Source: Pseudopyrenochaeta lycopersici (Eukaryota > Ascomycota > Dothideomycetes > Pleosporales > Pseudopyrenochaetaceae). From it: a DNA stretch of 64,000 nucleotides. The notes beneath the pieces are model-generated. The model searched no databases. It was not told the DNA's origin and saw only the letters and a program-made list of their open reading frames with translations. The DNA lies in the NCBI GenBank assembly GCA_003313425.1, contig NHZP01000007.1, positions 372,001 to 436,000 on the forward strand, given 5' to 3'. The translations under genes were made by a program, and so were the position numbers. Below are positions 10,881-20,707 of the stretch, piece by piece (position 1 is the first letter of the stretch; each line of letters begins with the position of its first letter).

Positions 10881-11777
10881 TTACACTTCTTTTGCCCGCC
10901 CAATCATCTGATCAACAACCATCATAAACTCCACAAGCTTGACTCCTTCCTCATCTTTGATGCTGACTTCTCCTTTCTGGCCTGACAACTGCCACAACTT
11001 AGCCCGTGCATCCCAACCCCAAAGTCCAGTATACTCGCACCGTACTTTGATTTCCTTTACAGGCGGTGTGCACACAAACATTTTATCCCAGTACATCGCA
11101 CTGCTGTTGCCAGCCTCGAGCTGGGACTCGCTTCGAAACTGCTTCACGCTCCGTGTATAGCCAGCCGAATTTCTATGTCTCGCCGCCTCGCCACCATGCA
11201 CATACATCTGATCAATCGCCGGATTGACTCTTAACCCGCTCAGCACCCACAGTGACAGGGCACATCCGTCGACGAAATTCGCAGTATACTCGTTCCCGGC
11301 CATACGCCTGGTAGCCGAGTATGCATCTGTCCACCGGCCCTTTTCCTCAATGGTGACAATGATGTAGAATATAGGCACATGCAGAGGAGAAGCGCACGCC
11401 AGGGGAGTGCACCAGGGTAGCGCAAGATACTTGTTGTGCTCTGCGAGAAATGCGCCCGGCACGCTGAGGCTCCAGAGGCGGCTGGTGAAACGGCAGCAGA
11501 CTAGAGAGAGGAAGTCGAGATGCGAAAAGATTTCCTCGAGGAGTTCGACAGGCAGTCTTCCATTGCCGACTGTTTGACCGACGATTGCGTTTTCTGCAGG
11601 CTGCGTGCTCCGTTGCTTTTCTTTCACCGACGTGTCGATTGTTGCACAGGAGGACACATGTATTGTCGTGCTCTCGCTCTCGATACATGCTTTTTCTGTA
11701 GCACCCGGCGAACCTTTCCTACGACTCTTGTGCTGCTCCAGTATGCGCCACAGCTTAAACTTCTTCAATCGATGCAT
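10881..11777 (-). CDS. F-box protein A of a tandem pair
   Basis: A single exon of 298 residues from the ATG at 11777. A basic N-terminal segment is followed at about residues 72-110 by an F-box: GRLPVELLEEIFSHLDFLSL then LWSLSVPGAF. F-box proteins recruit substrates to SCF ubiquitin ligases through Skp1. The rest has no recognised repeats; it ends with W..MFV.TPPVKEI...... and an 'EEGVKLVEFMMVVDQ' stretch. The same end pattern (W..M.V..PP..E, then EGV.L..F..V) occurs in the next gene on the same strand, so the two look like duplicates. Its substrates are unknown. Confidence 0.7.
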   Translation of the reverse strand: MHRLKKFKLWRILEQHKSRRKGSPGATEKACIESESTTIHVSSCATIDTSVKEKQRSTQPAENAIVGQTVGNGRLPVELLEEIFSHLDFLSLVCCRFTSRLWSLSVPGAFLAEHNKYLALPWCTPLACASPLHVPIFYIIVTIEEKGRWTDAYSATRRMAGNEYTANFVDGCALSLWVLSGLRVNPAIDQMYVHGGEAARHRNSAGYTRSVKQFRSESQLEAGNSSAMYWDKMFVCTPPVKEIKVRCEYTGLWGWDARAKLWQLSGQKGEVSIKDEEGVKLVEFMMVVDQMIGRAKEV

Positions 11778-12890
11778 GTCAATTCCAGCTCCTACACACC
11801 TTTCAACAGTCTACAATCAAAGCGAAGAAAGCCCCCTATCTGTCCTGTCGCACGGAAGAATCAGGAATTCCCCCTTGTTGTTTATGAACGTTCTCCTGAA
11901 AGCGAGTTGAGGAAAATGGTGGCGCCCGAGTGGCTGATATTGTATACGTGCAGAAGCGAAACTATATATCTGCACGGGCACAACATGTCGGTCCGCCTCA
12001 GCCTTGTTTCCTTTTTCTACCCTTCAATAGTCTTCTAGAAGCCACCGTGGAAAAGAAGCACAGGCTATGGATTGAATGAGTTCTTTTTTCTTGGAAAATG
12101 TGGCTGTTGATGGGATTTTGATAGATCATGTTATAGACTGTTGTTACGGATCGCCGCAGGCCGGCGAGCTATGGAAGATGCCTAGGCAATATTTCCATTG
12201 AACTGCTCTCAAACAGCGGTATTCCGGAGCCCGGGAAGTTATCTTTCAACACTCTGGAATAGTTTACTTAATGATGTTGACTATAATTATAATAGGTCGT
12301 GTACAAAGGCACATGTATCACCAAAGCTCTATATCCTTGCCTACTCGAGCCTGTGCGACACATCTCAAAGTAGACTGCTTCCAGACGTGTCGAGCTTGGC
12401 CAATATGCCGAACATAACTCGTCGCGACCTGTCGGATGTACTGGATTTTTGAAGTTGAGGTGGCATGAGAACCACGGCCTCGTGTAAGGACGTGTAGGAT
12501 ATAGTTCTTTGGCCTGTATGTGCGGCGTCTCTGGAAGAGCGGCCAGAAGCTCAGGCGGAAATATAATTGTTGGACGAGTTCCATGTATGGCAGATTGTTG
12601 CTGCTCGTCGTTTGGCTGTGTCGCCAGCTCTGCTAAGGACAGTATGTCCCGACGAGCAAGTCGTCCAACTTCTCCATGTCTGCCCTTTATATATGCTTCT
12701 GCTATGCTAAATATGCACTGCTTAGTCTTTCGACTGAATGCGTTAATATTGAAATTAGCGACCGCGCGATGATTGTGCCCAGAATGGTATAGACACTGTT
12801 GGGCCGTCTCTTCAGTGAGTTGGAATAGGTCAAAATCAACTCAGAAAGCCTAAACCAAGCTTCACTGCCACCAAAAGCGAATCCCATAAG
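11778..12890. other. Intergenic between the tandem F-box genes
   Basis: A 1.1-kb spacer upstream of F-box gene A and downstream of F-box gene B. Short frames here have no recognisable content. Confidence 0.6.
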
Positions 12891-13727
12891 TTACGTGGTT
12901 ATTTCGGCCCATTCTTCCATGACCCTGAAGAAACTCCCCAGTCGTACTCCCTCGTCGCCCTCACCAGCATGGAGAACCCGATATACGCTCTTCGTCTTCC
13001 AATCCCGAAGTCTCAGTTCTCTCAACGGGGGCATAGATACTAGCATATCCCTCCAGGAACCTGCTTGTTCGTCTTCGGTCCCCTTCCTTAGTTTACTACT
13101 GAAGTGGCCACATTCAAGATACGTGCTCAAATTCAATATGACAGGATGAAACACAATCTCTGAGCTGGTTCGTATAAGGCCAGTACAGCGCCGCGTCATC
13201 GAAAATTCCTTTCTCCTCTTCAAAATGACTGGTGCCCCTAGTGGTTGCGGACCTGATTCTGCCCACTTGAGGGTAATGTCAAAGTCAAATTCAAACGTTG
13301 CTGGGACAGAATTGTAGATCTGCAGGCTCCGGCTTGGCTTCAGATACAGGACTTCCTGGAGCAACGGCGAATCTCCCGGAACCAGCTCGTTCCAGACTTT
13401 AGAGACGCGTTGGATTCGTAGTAAAGTCCAAAAATCGAGGTGAAAAAAGATGTGTTGCAAAACCTCAACGGGGAGTTCGTTGATACCTGTACTTCGTTGA
13501 GGGGCGCTTGCGAACATTTGGCGCATTTTGTCTGTATATCTTGCAGTACTGCTTCTTCGCTCATCTCGTGAAGATCTGCGGCTGCCGCTGAAGCTCGGAG
13601 GATCATCGTCTTGTCGATAAGACGAGCCATCAAGCTGATTGGTAGGTGTTGGCTTACGCTTAGTTGTTTCCTTGAGCATGTCGGAGAAGCGTGCGAACGC
13701 CGAGATCGGCTGCTGGCGGAGATCCAT
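12891..13727 (-). CDS. F-box protein B of a tandem pair
   Basis: A single exon of 278 residues. I start it at the ATG at 13727 because the open frame upstream has only a GTG. A Ser/Arg-rich N-terminus of about 75 residues precedes an F-box at roughly residues 83-120 (INELPVEVLQHIFFHLDF, then SKVWNELVPGDS). The C-terminus WRDMLVSMPPLRELRLRDW...EGVRLGSFFRVMEEWAE parallels F-box protein A. It probably acts as a substrate adaptor for an SCF E3 ligase. The divergence between A and B is high, so the duplication is old. Confidence 0.72.
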   Translation of the reverse strand: MDLRQQPISAFARFSDMLKETTKRKPTPTNQLDGSSYRQDDDPPSFSGSRRSSRDERRSSTARYTDKMRQMFASAPQRSTGINELPVEVLQHIFFHLDFWTLLRIQRVSKVWNELVPGDSPLLQEVLYLKPSRSLQIYNSVPATFEFDFDITLKWAESGPQPLGAPVILKRRKEFSMTRRCTGLIRTSSEIVFHPVILNLSTYLECGHFSSKLRKGTEDEQAGSWRDMLVSMPPLRELRLRDWKTKSVYRVLHAGEGDEGVRLGSFFRVMEEWAEITT

Positions 13728-14303
13728 CCTTCGCACACAATGTCAGATCGTGATCGTGTGCACTCCAAACTGCCGGGATTTGGATCGTCTCCGTAATCGA
13801 AGGACCGATATGAACCAATGTGCCGGAACGGGCGTTGCCTACGAATAGGGCCGCCTGTCGAGATTCACGGAAGGCGGTTGAAGGATGGAAATGGGTTTCT
13901 GTGGTAGTACAAAAGCTGCGGAAGATCCGGGATCCTTTTTATTCTGCCCTATGTCAAAAACGACTCGATTAGAAGAGAAGAGGAAAACATGGCAGATACA
14001 GATACACGGGTTCTGTGTTGGCGGTTTCAGCTGACATGTCAAACACGCTAACCAGAAAAAGTCGAGCCGGTAGTATACATGGGTCTGACCGGTGACGACA
14101 CCAGCCTACTCGATCTCCTGAAGACCTCTCAAGGAGAAAATTCAAGGAAGAAATACTGTGAACTTTATATTCTCGATTGAGCAATCATTAATCGTGGCAC
14201 ATTCGCTAATGTGGCAGGCAAAGCCAGAATTCAAATCTAGGGTATCTTGATGCTCCTGTTATTCTGTAACCCGGCACTCGCTTCAGTCGCTCTACTCCAT
14301 TGC
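13728..14303. other. Intergenic, promoter of F-box gene B
   Basis: A 576-bp spacer also holding the 3' end of the HRI-like kinase gene. No supported gene. Confidence 0.6.
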
Positions 14304-16361
14304 CTACAGCTTCAATATTTGAACGAGCTTTCCTAACTCATTCTTTACCTCATCGCAATTCAACCGTTGCTGCTCATCGATTTGTACCATATCGCTGATC
14401 AAGTTTTGCACCCTGCTTCCCGTACCTCCAAATCCCTGTGCAAAACTATCTGGGAACTTTCCCCGACGAAGCTCGGTAAGTGCGGCAATACGTTCCATCC
14501 TTGTGCCGAAGTTTTGCAGCATCTCGAATCCAACAACACCAAGGGCAAAGACGTCCAGCTTCTCACTAATTCCACTACTGCTATGCGGACGGTAGAATTC
14601 AGTTCCAACAGGCTTTGTACAGGAAGTCACGCCTACGCACGTATCATCCAAAGCTGCTACCAGTCCGAAATCCCCTATGCGTGGTGTCACATGCAAACAA
14701 TCTCGTTTTGGGCAGGCTCTACAACTGGATACATCAACGGAGCCGTGAGGCGGGCGCCTAGCGGTTGAGAGTGACAAGAAGACATTTGCAGGCTTCAAAT
14801 CGCGGTGCACAACGCCCTGAGCATGTAGGTAGTCCACACCGGAGACTATCTCACCCATTATTTCCAACGACACGCAAGGGTGGAAACAGTGTCGACCGAG
14901 TGGTAGAAGGGCCGAGGAAGATCGGTCCGATGAGAGAAAAGCAGCAAGGTTTGTTTCACAAAGGCTCATTTGAACGTTGAGTGTGAGAACGGGACCTGGC
15001 GAACGAGATGGAATCAGGTGATCGGGTATATCGCTGTGGGAGACCATGCTTTCCGATAGCTCGGAGAGCGACTCTTGGGAGTAGGGCATATGGGTTCTGG
15101 GAATGACCTCAACCTCCTCATCTTCGTCTTCCTCGACGTCCTCTACTGCGCTCATGCGAGACTTTGTAGATGAAACAGTCGCAATAGTTGCTTGACTCGC
15201 CTGGCTGCCCCGCCGATTCTTACGTCGAGATCGCGTCAATTTCTCCTTCAAGGATAGATTATCGGCTTCGCTCTTGGACTCTTCAGCGCCAGTGCCGTTA
15301 TCACTAGTCTCGAAAACAATGTCAGCGCTGTAACCATGATCGAACCTCCCTAACGAGTCATCAAAAGATACTTTGCTGAATGTTGAAGGCAGATCATCAA
15401 CAGTTGGAGGGCTGCTAGAAAATGAGGCTGCGCCTTCCAGTAACCGATCATCTCTCATGATAGTGACAGTCGGCGCTCCTGGAGCCTCGGTAGGAACGGT
15501 AGTGAATTCTAACCAGGCATTGTGATATCGAACAACATTGGTATGCTCGAAGCGAGCAAGCGAACGCACCTCTTCCAGCATGCTCTCCAGTTCCTGCGGT
15601 CCATGCTCTTGGATTTTTGCTAGCTTAGCGGGGCTCACCGGAATCCTCTTGACCGCATAGAAAGAGCCGTCAAGCTTATGTTTAGCTTTGAAAACCTTTC
15701 CGTAGCCACCTTTGCCCACAATTTCGAGTTCAGAGAACTCCCTAATATAGCGATCTGTCTGCAAACCTGGATAGCCACGCAATTGGAGCTCGGTTGGCAC
15801 GGAAATACCTGACAGTATGTCAAATCCAGCAGACGGCTGTGGTGGTATCTCCATATTCACCCCGTTTGGCGGCCGCGCGATTAAGGCTTGGGAGGTCCCT
15901 TCTGGAATTACAGAGAGCCTACTTAGATTACTTCTTGTAAGCTTGCTGATACCTGCATTGGCAGCGGCTCTGTGGGCCTGCATCTCGTCGCCTGCATATG
16001 TATCGTCGACATTGTTTGAAATTTGTTGCGCAATCGCTTGGTAGGCCTCTCGACCCAATCTTTGAACTTCGGGGTCCGAGCGGTCCTTACCCAGTTGTGC
16101 TGCAACTTGGGCCAGAGTTTGCTCCTCCAATAACGCATGGAGCATCAAGTCGCGAACATTTTGTGCCGAGTTTTGCCGCATATCAAGACGAGGCGGAGAC
16201 TGCATTACGGCAGGTCCCCCTGATGCTGCAGAGTCTAGTGTGTTGATCCTGGACAGGACACTGTCTTGCTGTGACGCAATGGTTTCATCGTCCTCGGTTT
16301 GGCCGTAAGATGCCTCCGAAGATGAAGACGAATCTTCGCCTGGCTTTCGAAACATAGACAT
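14304..16361 (-). CDS. HRI-type eIF2-alpha kinase (IfkB/Hri-like)
   Basis: A single exon of 685 residues from the ATG at 16361. The kinase domain starts near residue 208: glycine loop VGKGGYGKVFKA (215-226), catalytic Lys in YAVKRI (235-240), HRDLKPANV (519-527) and DFG (564-566). Between the N-lobe (HTNVVRYHNAWLE) and C-lobe lies a ~170-residue acidic, Ser-rich insert (about 287-458), as in eIF2-alpha kinases. The 'Y.VQM.LCE.NL..FL' segment (LNVQMSLCETNL) and the LDVFALGVVGFEML helix support the HRI branch. Such kinases phosphorylate eIF2-alpha Ser51 under stress and reduce translation initiation. The segment after GTEFYRP lacks the usual APE/SPE glutamate (see findings). The N-terminal ~200 residues are mostly disordered, with one helical patch (70-120). 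Confidence 0.78.
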   Translation of the reverse strand: MSMFRKPGEDSSSSSEASYGQTEDDETIASQQDSVLSRINTLDSAASGGPAVMQSPPRLDMRQNSAQNVRDLMLHALLEEQTLAQVAAQLGKDRSDPEVQRLGREAYQAIAQQISNNVDDTYAGDEMQAHRAAANAGISKLTRSNLSRLSVIPEGTSQALIARPPNGVNMEIPPQPSAGFDILSGISVPTELQLRGYPGLQTDRYIREFSELEIVGKGGYGKVFKAKHKLDGSFYAVKRIPVSPAKLAKIQEHGPQELESMLEEVRSLARFEHTNVVRYHNAWLEFTTVPTEAPGAPTVTIMRDDRLLEGAASFSSSPPTVDDLPSTFSKVSFDDSLGRFDHGYSADIVFETSDNGTGAEESKSEADNLSLKEKLTRSRRKNRRGSQASQATIATVSSTKSRMSAVEDVEEDEDEEVEVIPRTHMPYSQESLSELSESMVSHSDIPDHLIPSRSPGPVLTLNVQMSLCETNLAAFLSSDRSSSALLPLGRHCFHPCVSLEIMGEIVSGVDYLHAQGVVHRDLKPANVFLSLSTARRPPHGSVDVSSCRACPKRDCLHVTPRIGDFGLVAALDDTCVGVTSCTKPVGTEFYRPHSSSGISEKLDVFALGVVGFEMLQNFGTRMERIAALTELRRGKFPDSFAQGFGGTGSRVQNLISDMVQIDEQQRLNCDEVKNELGKLVQILKL

Positions 16362-16971
16362 TGCTAGACGGAAGTGTACTTATTGACGTCTCAAGTAGGA
16401 AAAGATGAATGGCCAGATGCGCGGCAGAAGAAGGAAGGCTCTGAAGCCAATTAAACGCCTCGACACTCATATACCGATGCTCAGACGAGGGAGCGCAAGT
16501 TGTGTTGTTGAGTCGATGTTGGTTTTGATGTTGCTGTCTCAGGCTGCTGCAGCAACGATCGAATACCAATTCGGCGTCGGCAGCGATGAAGAAAAGGCCT
16601 CCATGTGTACACCACGCCCAGGCAAACACAGAACGAAGCGGAAGCTGATGGAAGCAGAAACGTGGCCCTTCACCTCGAGGGCGGAGAGCATAGTGTAAGT
16701 TTCGCCGTGACTCCAAGCGACAAGACCAGAAGGGCGCACTACGTAAGCGAGTCACTCTAGGCAGAACTAGGATAGCGTGTTGATCCCTGCACGTGAACGC
16801 GGGCAATTCACTACTGCACGCCCGTTCTTGACACGTCGGGACGCGCCACGTAGAGAGAACGATTCGACAATATCACGAGTATTGTAAAGAGATGCTATGT
16901 TGTACCTAGAATCACCATTTCACTTCTAAATCCCACGATCTTGGGCTGACACCCGCCTTTGAACAAACGGA
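16362..16971. promoter_or_regulatory. Divergent promoter region, HRI-like kinase / 423-aa protein
   Basis: A 610-bp spacer between two divergent starts. The region is open in several short overlapping frames on both strands that look like chance frames. No specific site identified. Confidence 0.5.
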
Positions 16972-18243
16972 ATGCCGCGACAACTACCTTGGATGAATAA
17001 AAGTGCTGGCAGACGGACCCAGGTCAAACAGCCACCTGCCAAGAAACCACGTATTTTGTCTGACATCGACGACGACTTCTTCGATGGCACTGTTCTGGCA
17101 AGTAGCAGGAAAGACAGGGAACTAGTAAAAGACTCTGACGACGACTCTTCGGATCTGCCAGCCGAGCCATCAACAGCTTATACAAAATCAAGGAAGGACG
17201 ACGCTTTCCGCCAAAAGCGAGCACCATCTTCGTCACCCCCTCCTATAGCTGATATTGAGCAACCACCAATTGAGAGTATGCATATGGGCGTCTCTAAATT
17301 TGATCTTCGCGACGATGAGTGGATGATGGTTGAAGACGAGTTTCTAGAAACCGCAAAACTATTTACACAGCATCTACATATAGCAGAGTACGAGAAACTT
17401 AAAGAGAGAATCGAAGAGAAAAAGAAGGGGGCTAAAGTTGTGCGGCCGGTGGTTGACAATGGAAAGATGTCCGTCGAGGGTGTGATGAAAGAGAAGGCTA
17501 GAATGCAAGAAAAGAGGCAGAGAAAGGCTATTCGTGACGTATTTGCTCCTCGTGACGATGAGAAGGGGGATAAATCAACATCGACTCGAACCAGCTTTAT
17601 CCAGGCCGCATCGACTGCTGTTCCATCAAACCGGGCGCCGTCGGTCGTTTCGAGATCATTACCAAACACTTATACTGTGCACGATACCGACAGCGATGAC
17701 TTAGATGTGCCATGTCCAGCTAAAGGAACTCCAAGGGTAGCGAAAGTCACCAGCCCAGTGCTGAGCAAACACCCTGCAACAGCAATATCGAAATCTGCCT
17801 CGTCCAATCTCACCAACGCAACAACTGCACCTCCATCCTTCGCTAAGCCTGAAACCCCCCAGCAAGCAACCAAACCGCGCACCTCAAGACTGAACCGTGC
17901 AACGCCCTTCGATATGCTCGATGACTATACGCCCAGCAAGCCTCACTCCGCGCTGAGACCAGTACAAGAGCAGGCTAAGTCGCATTCATCGCACTTGTCG
18001 AAAAGCTCCATGCAGCCTTCAACGCCAGGCAAGTCGTCGGTTGTATCGCCCCCGCCTCCGCATACAAATGGCAAGCCAACACGATCTACAGACCTATTCG
18101 ACGAATGGGGAAGTAGCGGTATGAGCAAAGAGGCAGCCGAACGCCTTGCGAAGCGGAAAGTTGAAAAGAAGGGGGAGAACGAGAACGAGAGAGGGAGAGG
18201 GAAGGCGGTCAAGTCGGATGAAATACCGACATTCTTGTTTTGA
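16972..18243 (+). CDS. Uncharacterised, largely disordered fungal protein with one structured block
   Basis: A single exon of 423 residues. I do not recognise a named family. The N-terminus is basic (SAGRRTQVKQPPAKKPRIL) and is followed by acidic patches (DIDDDFFDG, DSDDDSSD). The only block that looks folded is about residues 110-150, with DDEWMMVEDEFLETAKLFTQ followed by HLHIAEYEKLK and a charged helix. The rest is Ser/Thr/Pro/Lys-rich, with a Lys/Arg-rich C-terminus (ERLAKRKVEKKGE). This composition suggests a nuclear protein, but that is inference from composition alone. The gene is divergent from the kinase gene and convergent with the permease. Confidence 0.7.
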   Translation: MPRQLPWMNKSAGRRTQVKQPPAKKPRILSDIDDDFFDGTVLASSRKDRELVKDSDDDSSDLPAEPSTAYTKSRKDDAFRQKRAPSSSPPPIADIEQPPIESMHMGVSKFDLRDDEWMMVEDEFLETAKLFTQHLHIAEYEKLKERIEEKKKGAKVVRPVVDNGKMSVEGVMKEKARMQEKRQRKAIRDVFAPRDDEKGDKSTSTRTSFIQAASTAVPSNRAPSVVSRSLPNTYTVHDTDSDDLDVPCPAKGTPRVAKVTSPVLSKHPATAISKSASSNLTNATTAPPSFAKPETPQQATKPRTSRLNRATPFDMLDDYTPSKPHSALRPVQEQAKSHSSHLSKSSMQPSTPGKSSVVSPPPPHTNGKPTRSTDLFDEWGSSGMSKEAAERLAKRKVEKKGENENERGRGKAVKSDEIPTFLF

Positions 18244-18549
18244 AAGTTGGAATCTTGAGCATAATGTTTAGGAGTTTTATGTGTTTCTTTCTTAGTGGTA
18301 GATACCCTCACCGCGATTGGATTGGTAATGATATCTAGGCATGCATCACGATTTAGACGAGTGGGAGATGATATCTACACCCACGATTCATCACTATGAT
18401 TACTTGAATACAGCTCTTTCCGTACTGTGAGTGCAATTATTTGGATTGAATAAATGCTGAACTGTTTCATCGTATCTTATGCAATCATAACTTAGTCATG
18501 CTTTAAGAGATCATCAACACCACAAGTCCCTAAAATTACAATAACTTCC
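18244..18549. other. Intergenic between convergent genes
   Basis: A 306-bp AT-rich spacer between stops. Nothing else seen. Confidence 0.6.
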
Positions 18550-20707
18550 TTAACCGAACAGCTTATCCAGCACGCGATTAAACGGGTTCGTCTCGGGTTT
18601 CTCCACAAACGTGCGGTGGTACTCCTCAATCTCGGCCAAGTCAGTGACGAGATCTACCTCGTGTGCTTTGATGAATTTAGTCTTTTTCAAGACTTTCCAG
18701 CCAATGAAGAGTATTGGGAAAAGGAAGACCATGAGGTAACTATCAGGTTGTTAGCAATTGGCTTGTTAATTGGTTGGTGGCTGTGGTATACTTACGAAAA
18801 CAGGAATGATGGAACGTCCCAAAAGCCTTTCAGGAAGACCGTGTATCCGCCCACAAATGTCATGATGAACGTGGTAATGAGACCGTACCATGCCGCATAT
18901 GGCTGGAGATAGCCCTTATATGGCAGAGTGTTTCGATCAAGACCTTGCACCTGACACGCCTTGTAGAAGCGCAAGAAGGTAAAACACATGACGCTGAAGT
19001 TGATGAGCTGGGAGGCCGTGACTAAACTGACGAACCAGTTCAGAACGACGGCCGAGTTCTCTCCCAACTGCAGAAAGGATAGCAGAGCGATGGCCAGGAC
19101 GAATGCGACGCAGTAAAATGGCACACCTTGCTTGGTGCACCTTGTCAGGAACTTGGGAGCCTTGCCTTCGAGAGCCAGACCGAAGAGCGAACGAGACGCG
19201 CAGTAGACATATGAATTTCCAGCTGAGAACGCCGAGGCGAGAACGCCCCCGTTGACAACGTGCGGCAGACCTTCGATTCTGAGCCTGTTCATAGCGATAA
19301 CGTAGGGCGAAGCGGCAGCACCAGGCTTTCCTTCCTTGAATGCAGCGCGCAATTCGGGATCGTTATATGGAACATTAATACCAACAGCGAGAGATCCCAG
19401 CACGAAGAAGCAAGTAAGACGATAGAACACGGCGTTGTATGCACGAGGCATGACTTTGCGAGGGTTCTCGGTCTCTCCTGCGGCCATGGAGACGTAATCC
19501 GGCCCGGCGATCGTGAACGAAGCCTGAATCAAGCATTGAAGGAAGCCCAGGAAACGTCCGAGTTCGCCACCGTAATAGAGTTCTGTGAAGGAACCTGGAT
19601 TTTTCCAATAGCGGAATCCGTATCGATCCTTTTGGGGGTTGCCGCCCAACATGGAAATGAACGTAAAGATGAGGAGACCGATGATCAGAAGGACTTTGCC
19701 GATAGCTGCCCAAAACTCAGTTTCGCCATACCATTTCACAGCCATCATGTTGATGACACTGTAACATTGTTAGCCGTCTTCTTTCAAATTGCCTAGCTTC
19801 CGTTGTAACTCCTGCCCATTAAACGAGCCAGACTCGAACAATTTGCGTGGCAGTACATTATAGCAGATTGCTGAAGCGCGCATATGTATACGCGTGCTGG
19901 AATTGATCATATCGGCGGATCGAAGTTTCCAATACAACGTTGGGGAATGAATGAGGAACCTACCCATAGAGGACAATCACAATCGCAATAATAGCGCCAG
20001 TGGGCACAGCATCGCTCCAGAACCCAATAATGACGTTGCAAGCTACGATTTCGAACGGGACGAGAGCTGCCTCGAATACGAAGAAATTCCAGCCCGCAGC
20101 GACTCCGAAGGCGTCATCAACGAAACGTCCAGCAAATCGGATGAAGGGTGAGGAGATAGGTAAATATGTGACCATTTCAGCAATGCCTATGGTCTGTATT
20201 AGTAATTATTCGCATTAGGGCCATGATTAAGACACGAGATGCTATGGCGATTCAAGAAGCGCGTAGGCAATGTTGCAATGGGGTATGTCGCATTGGAGTG
20301 AAAAATGGGTAGTCTCACTGAGTGTCACAGCCAGGATAACGGAACACCTGTGAAGGTCAGTGTATTGTTCGCCGGTTTCGAGCTTGATGACACAGCTGCC
20401 AGATGCAGACACAAACAAAGAAAACTCACCATAATGTGAAAGCAAGGAACAAAGAACCAGGACCTCCATTCATCAACCCTCGACCGATTTGCACATAGAG
20501 CGCAGTACCAATCGTTCCTCCAATACCGATGAGCTGAATGTGTCGACTTTTGAGTTTTCGGTGCGTCTGATCGGCAACCGATCTGACAGAACCCACGGTA
20601 CTGGAGCGACGTGGCCCGACTTCGATATTCTTTTCGTTGTCAATAGTATAGTCCTGAGACTTGTACTCATAAGGATTATGAGCAGGGTCATTGGTGATCG
20701 AAGCCAT
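18550..20707 (-). CDS. Amino-acid permease, YAT family (Dip5-like dicarboxylic amino-acid permease)
   Basis: Five exons read from splice signals and phase: 20707-20430, 20347-20319 (29 nt), 20186-19964, 19758-18796 and 18739-18550, giving 560 residues. The cytosolic N-terminus ends in HRKLKSRHIQLIGIGGTIGT, the signature of the yeast amino-acid transporter family. About twelve transmembrane helices follow, with MAAGETENPRKVMPRAYNAV and a CASRSLFGLALEGKAPKFL segment. The TM2-TM4 block (ISSPFIRFAGRFVDDAFGVA, then GWNFFVFEAALVPFE) is most like fungal permeases annotated as dicarboxylic amino-acid permeases, so glutamate/aspartate uptake at the plasma membrane is likely but not shown. The C-terminal tail (KPETNPFNRVLDKLFG) is cytosolic. 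Confidence 0.82.
20319..20347 (-). other. 29-nt internal mini-exon of the permease gene
   Basis: The mini-exon is flanked by a CACAG acceptor and a GTGAGA donor. It encodes only the residues completing W-C-S-V-I-L-A-V-T-L-S of a transmembrane helix. Without it the frame and the helix are both broken. Confidence 0.78.

Noticed and set aside
16405..16698. 98-codon frame in the divergent promoter of the kinase gene
   Set aside because: It overlaps equally long frames on the other strand and has no recognisable motif.
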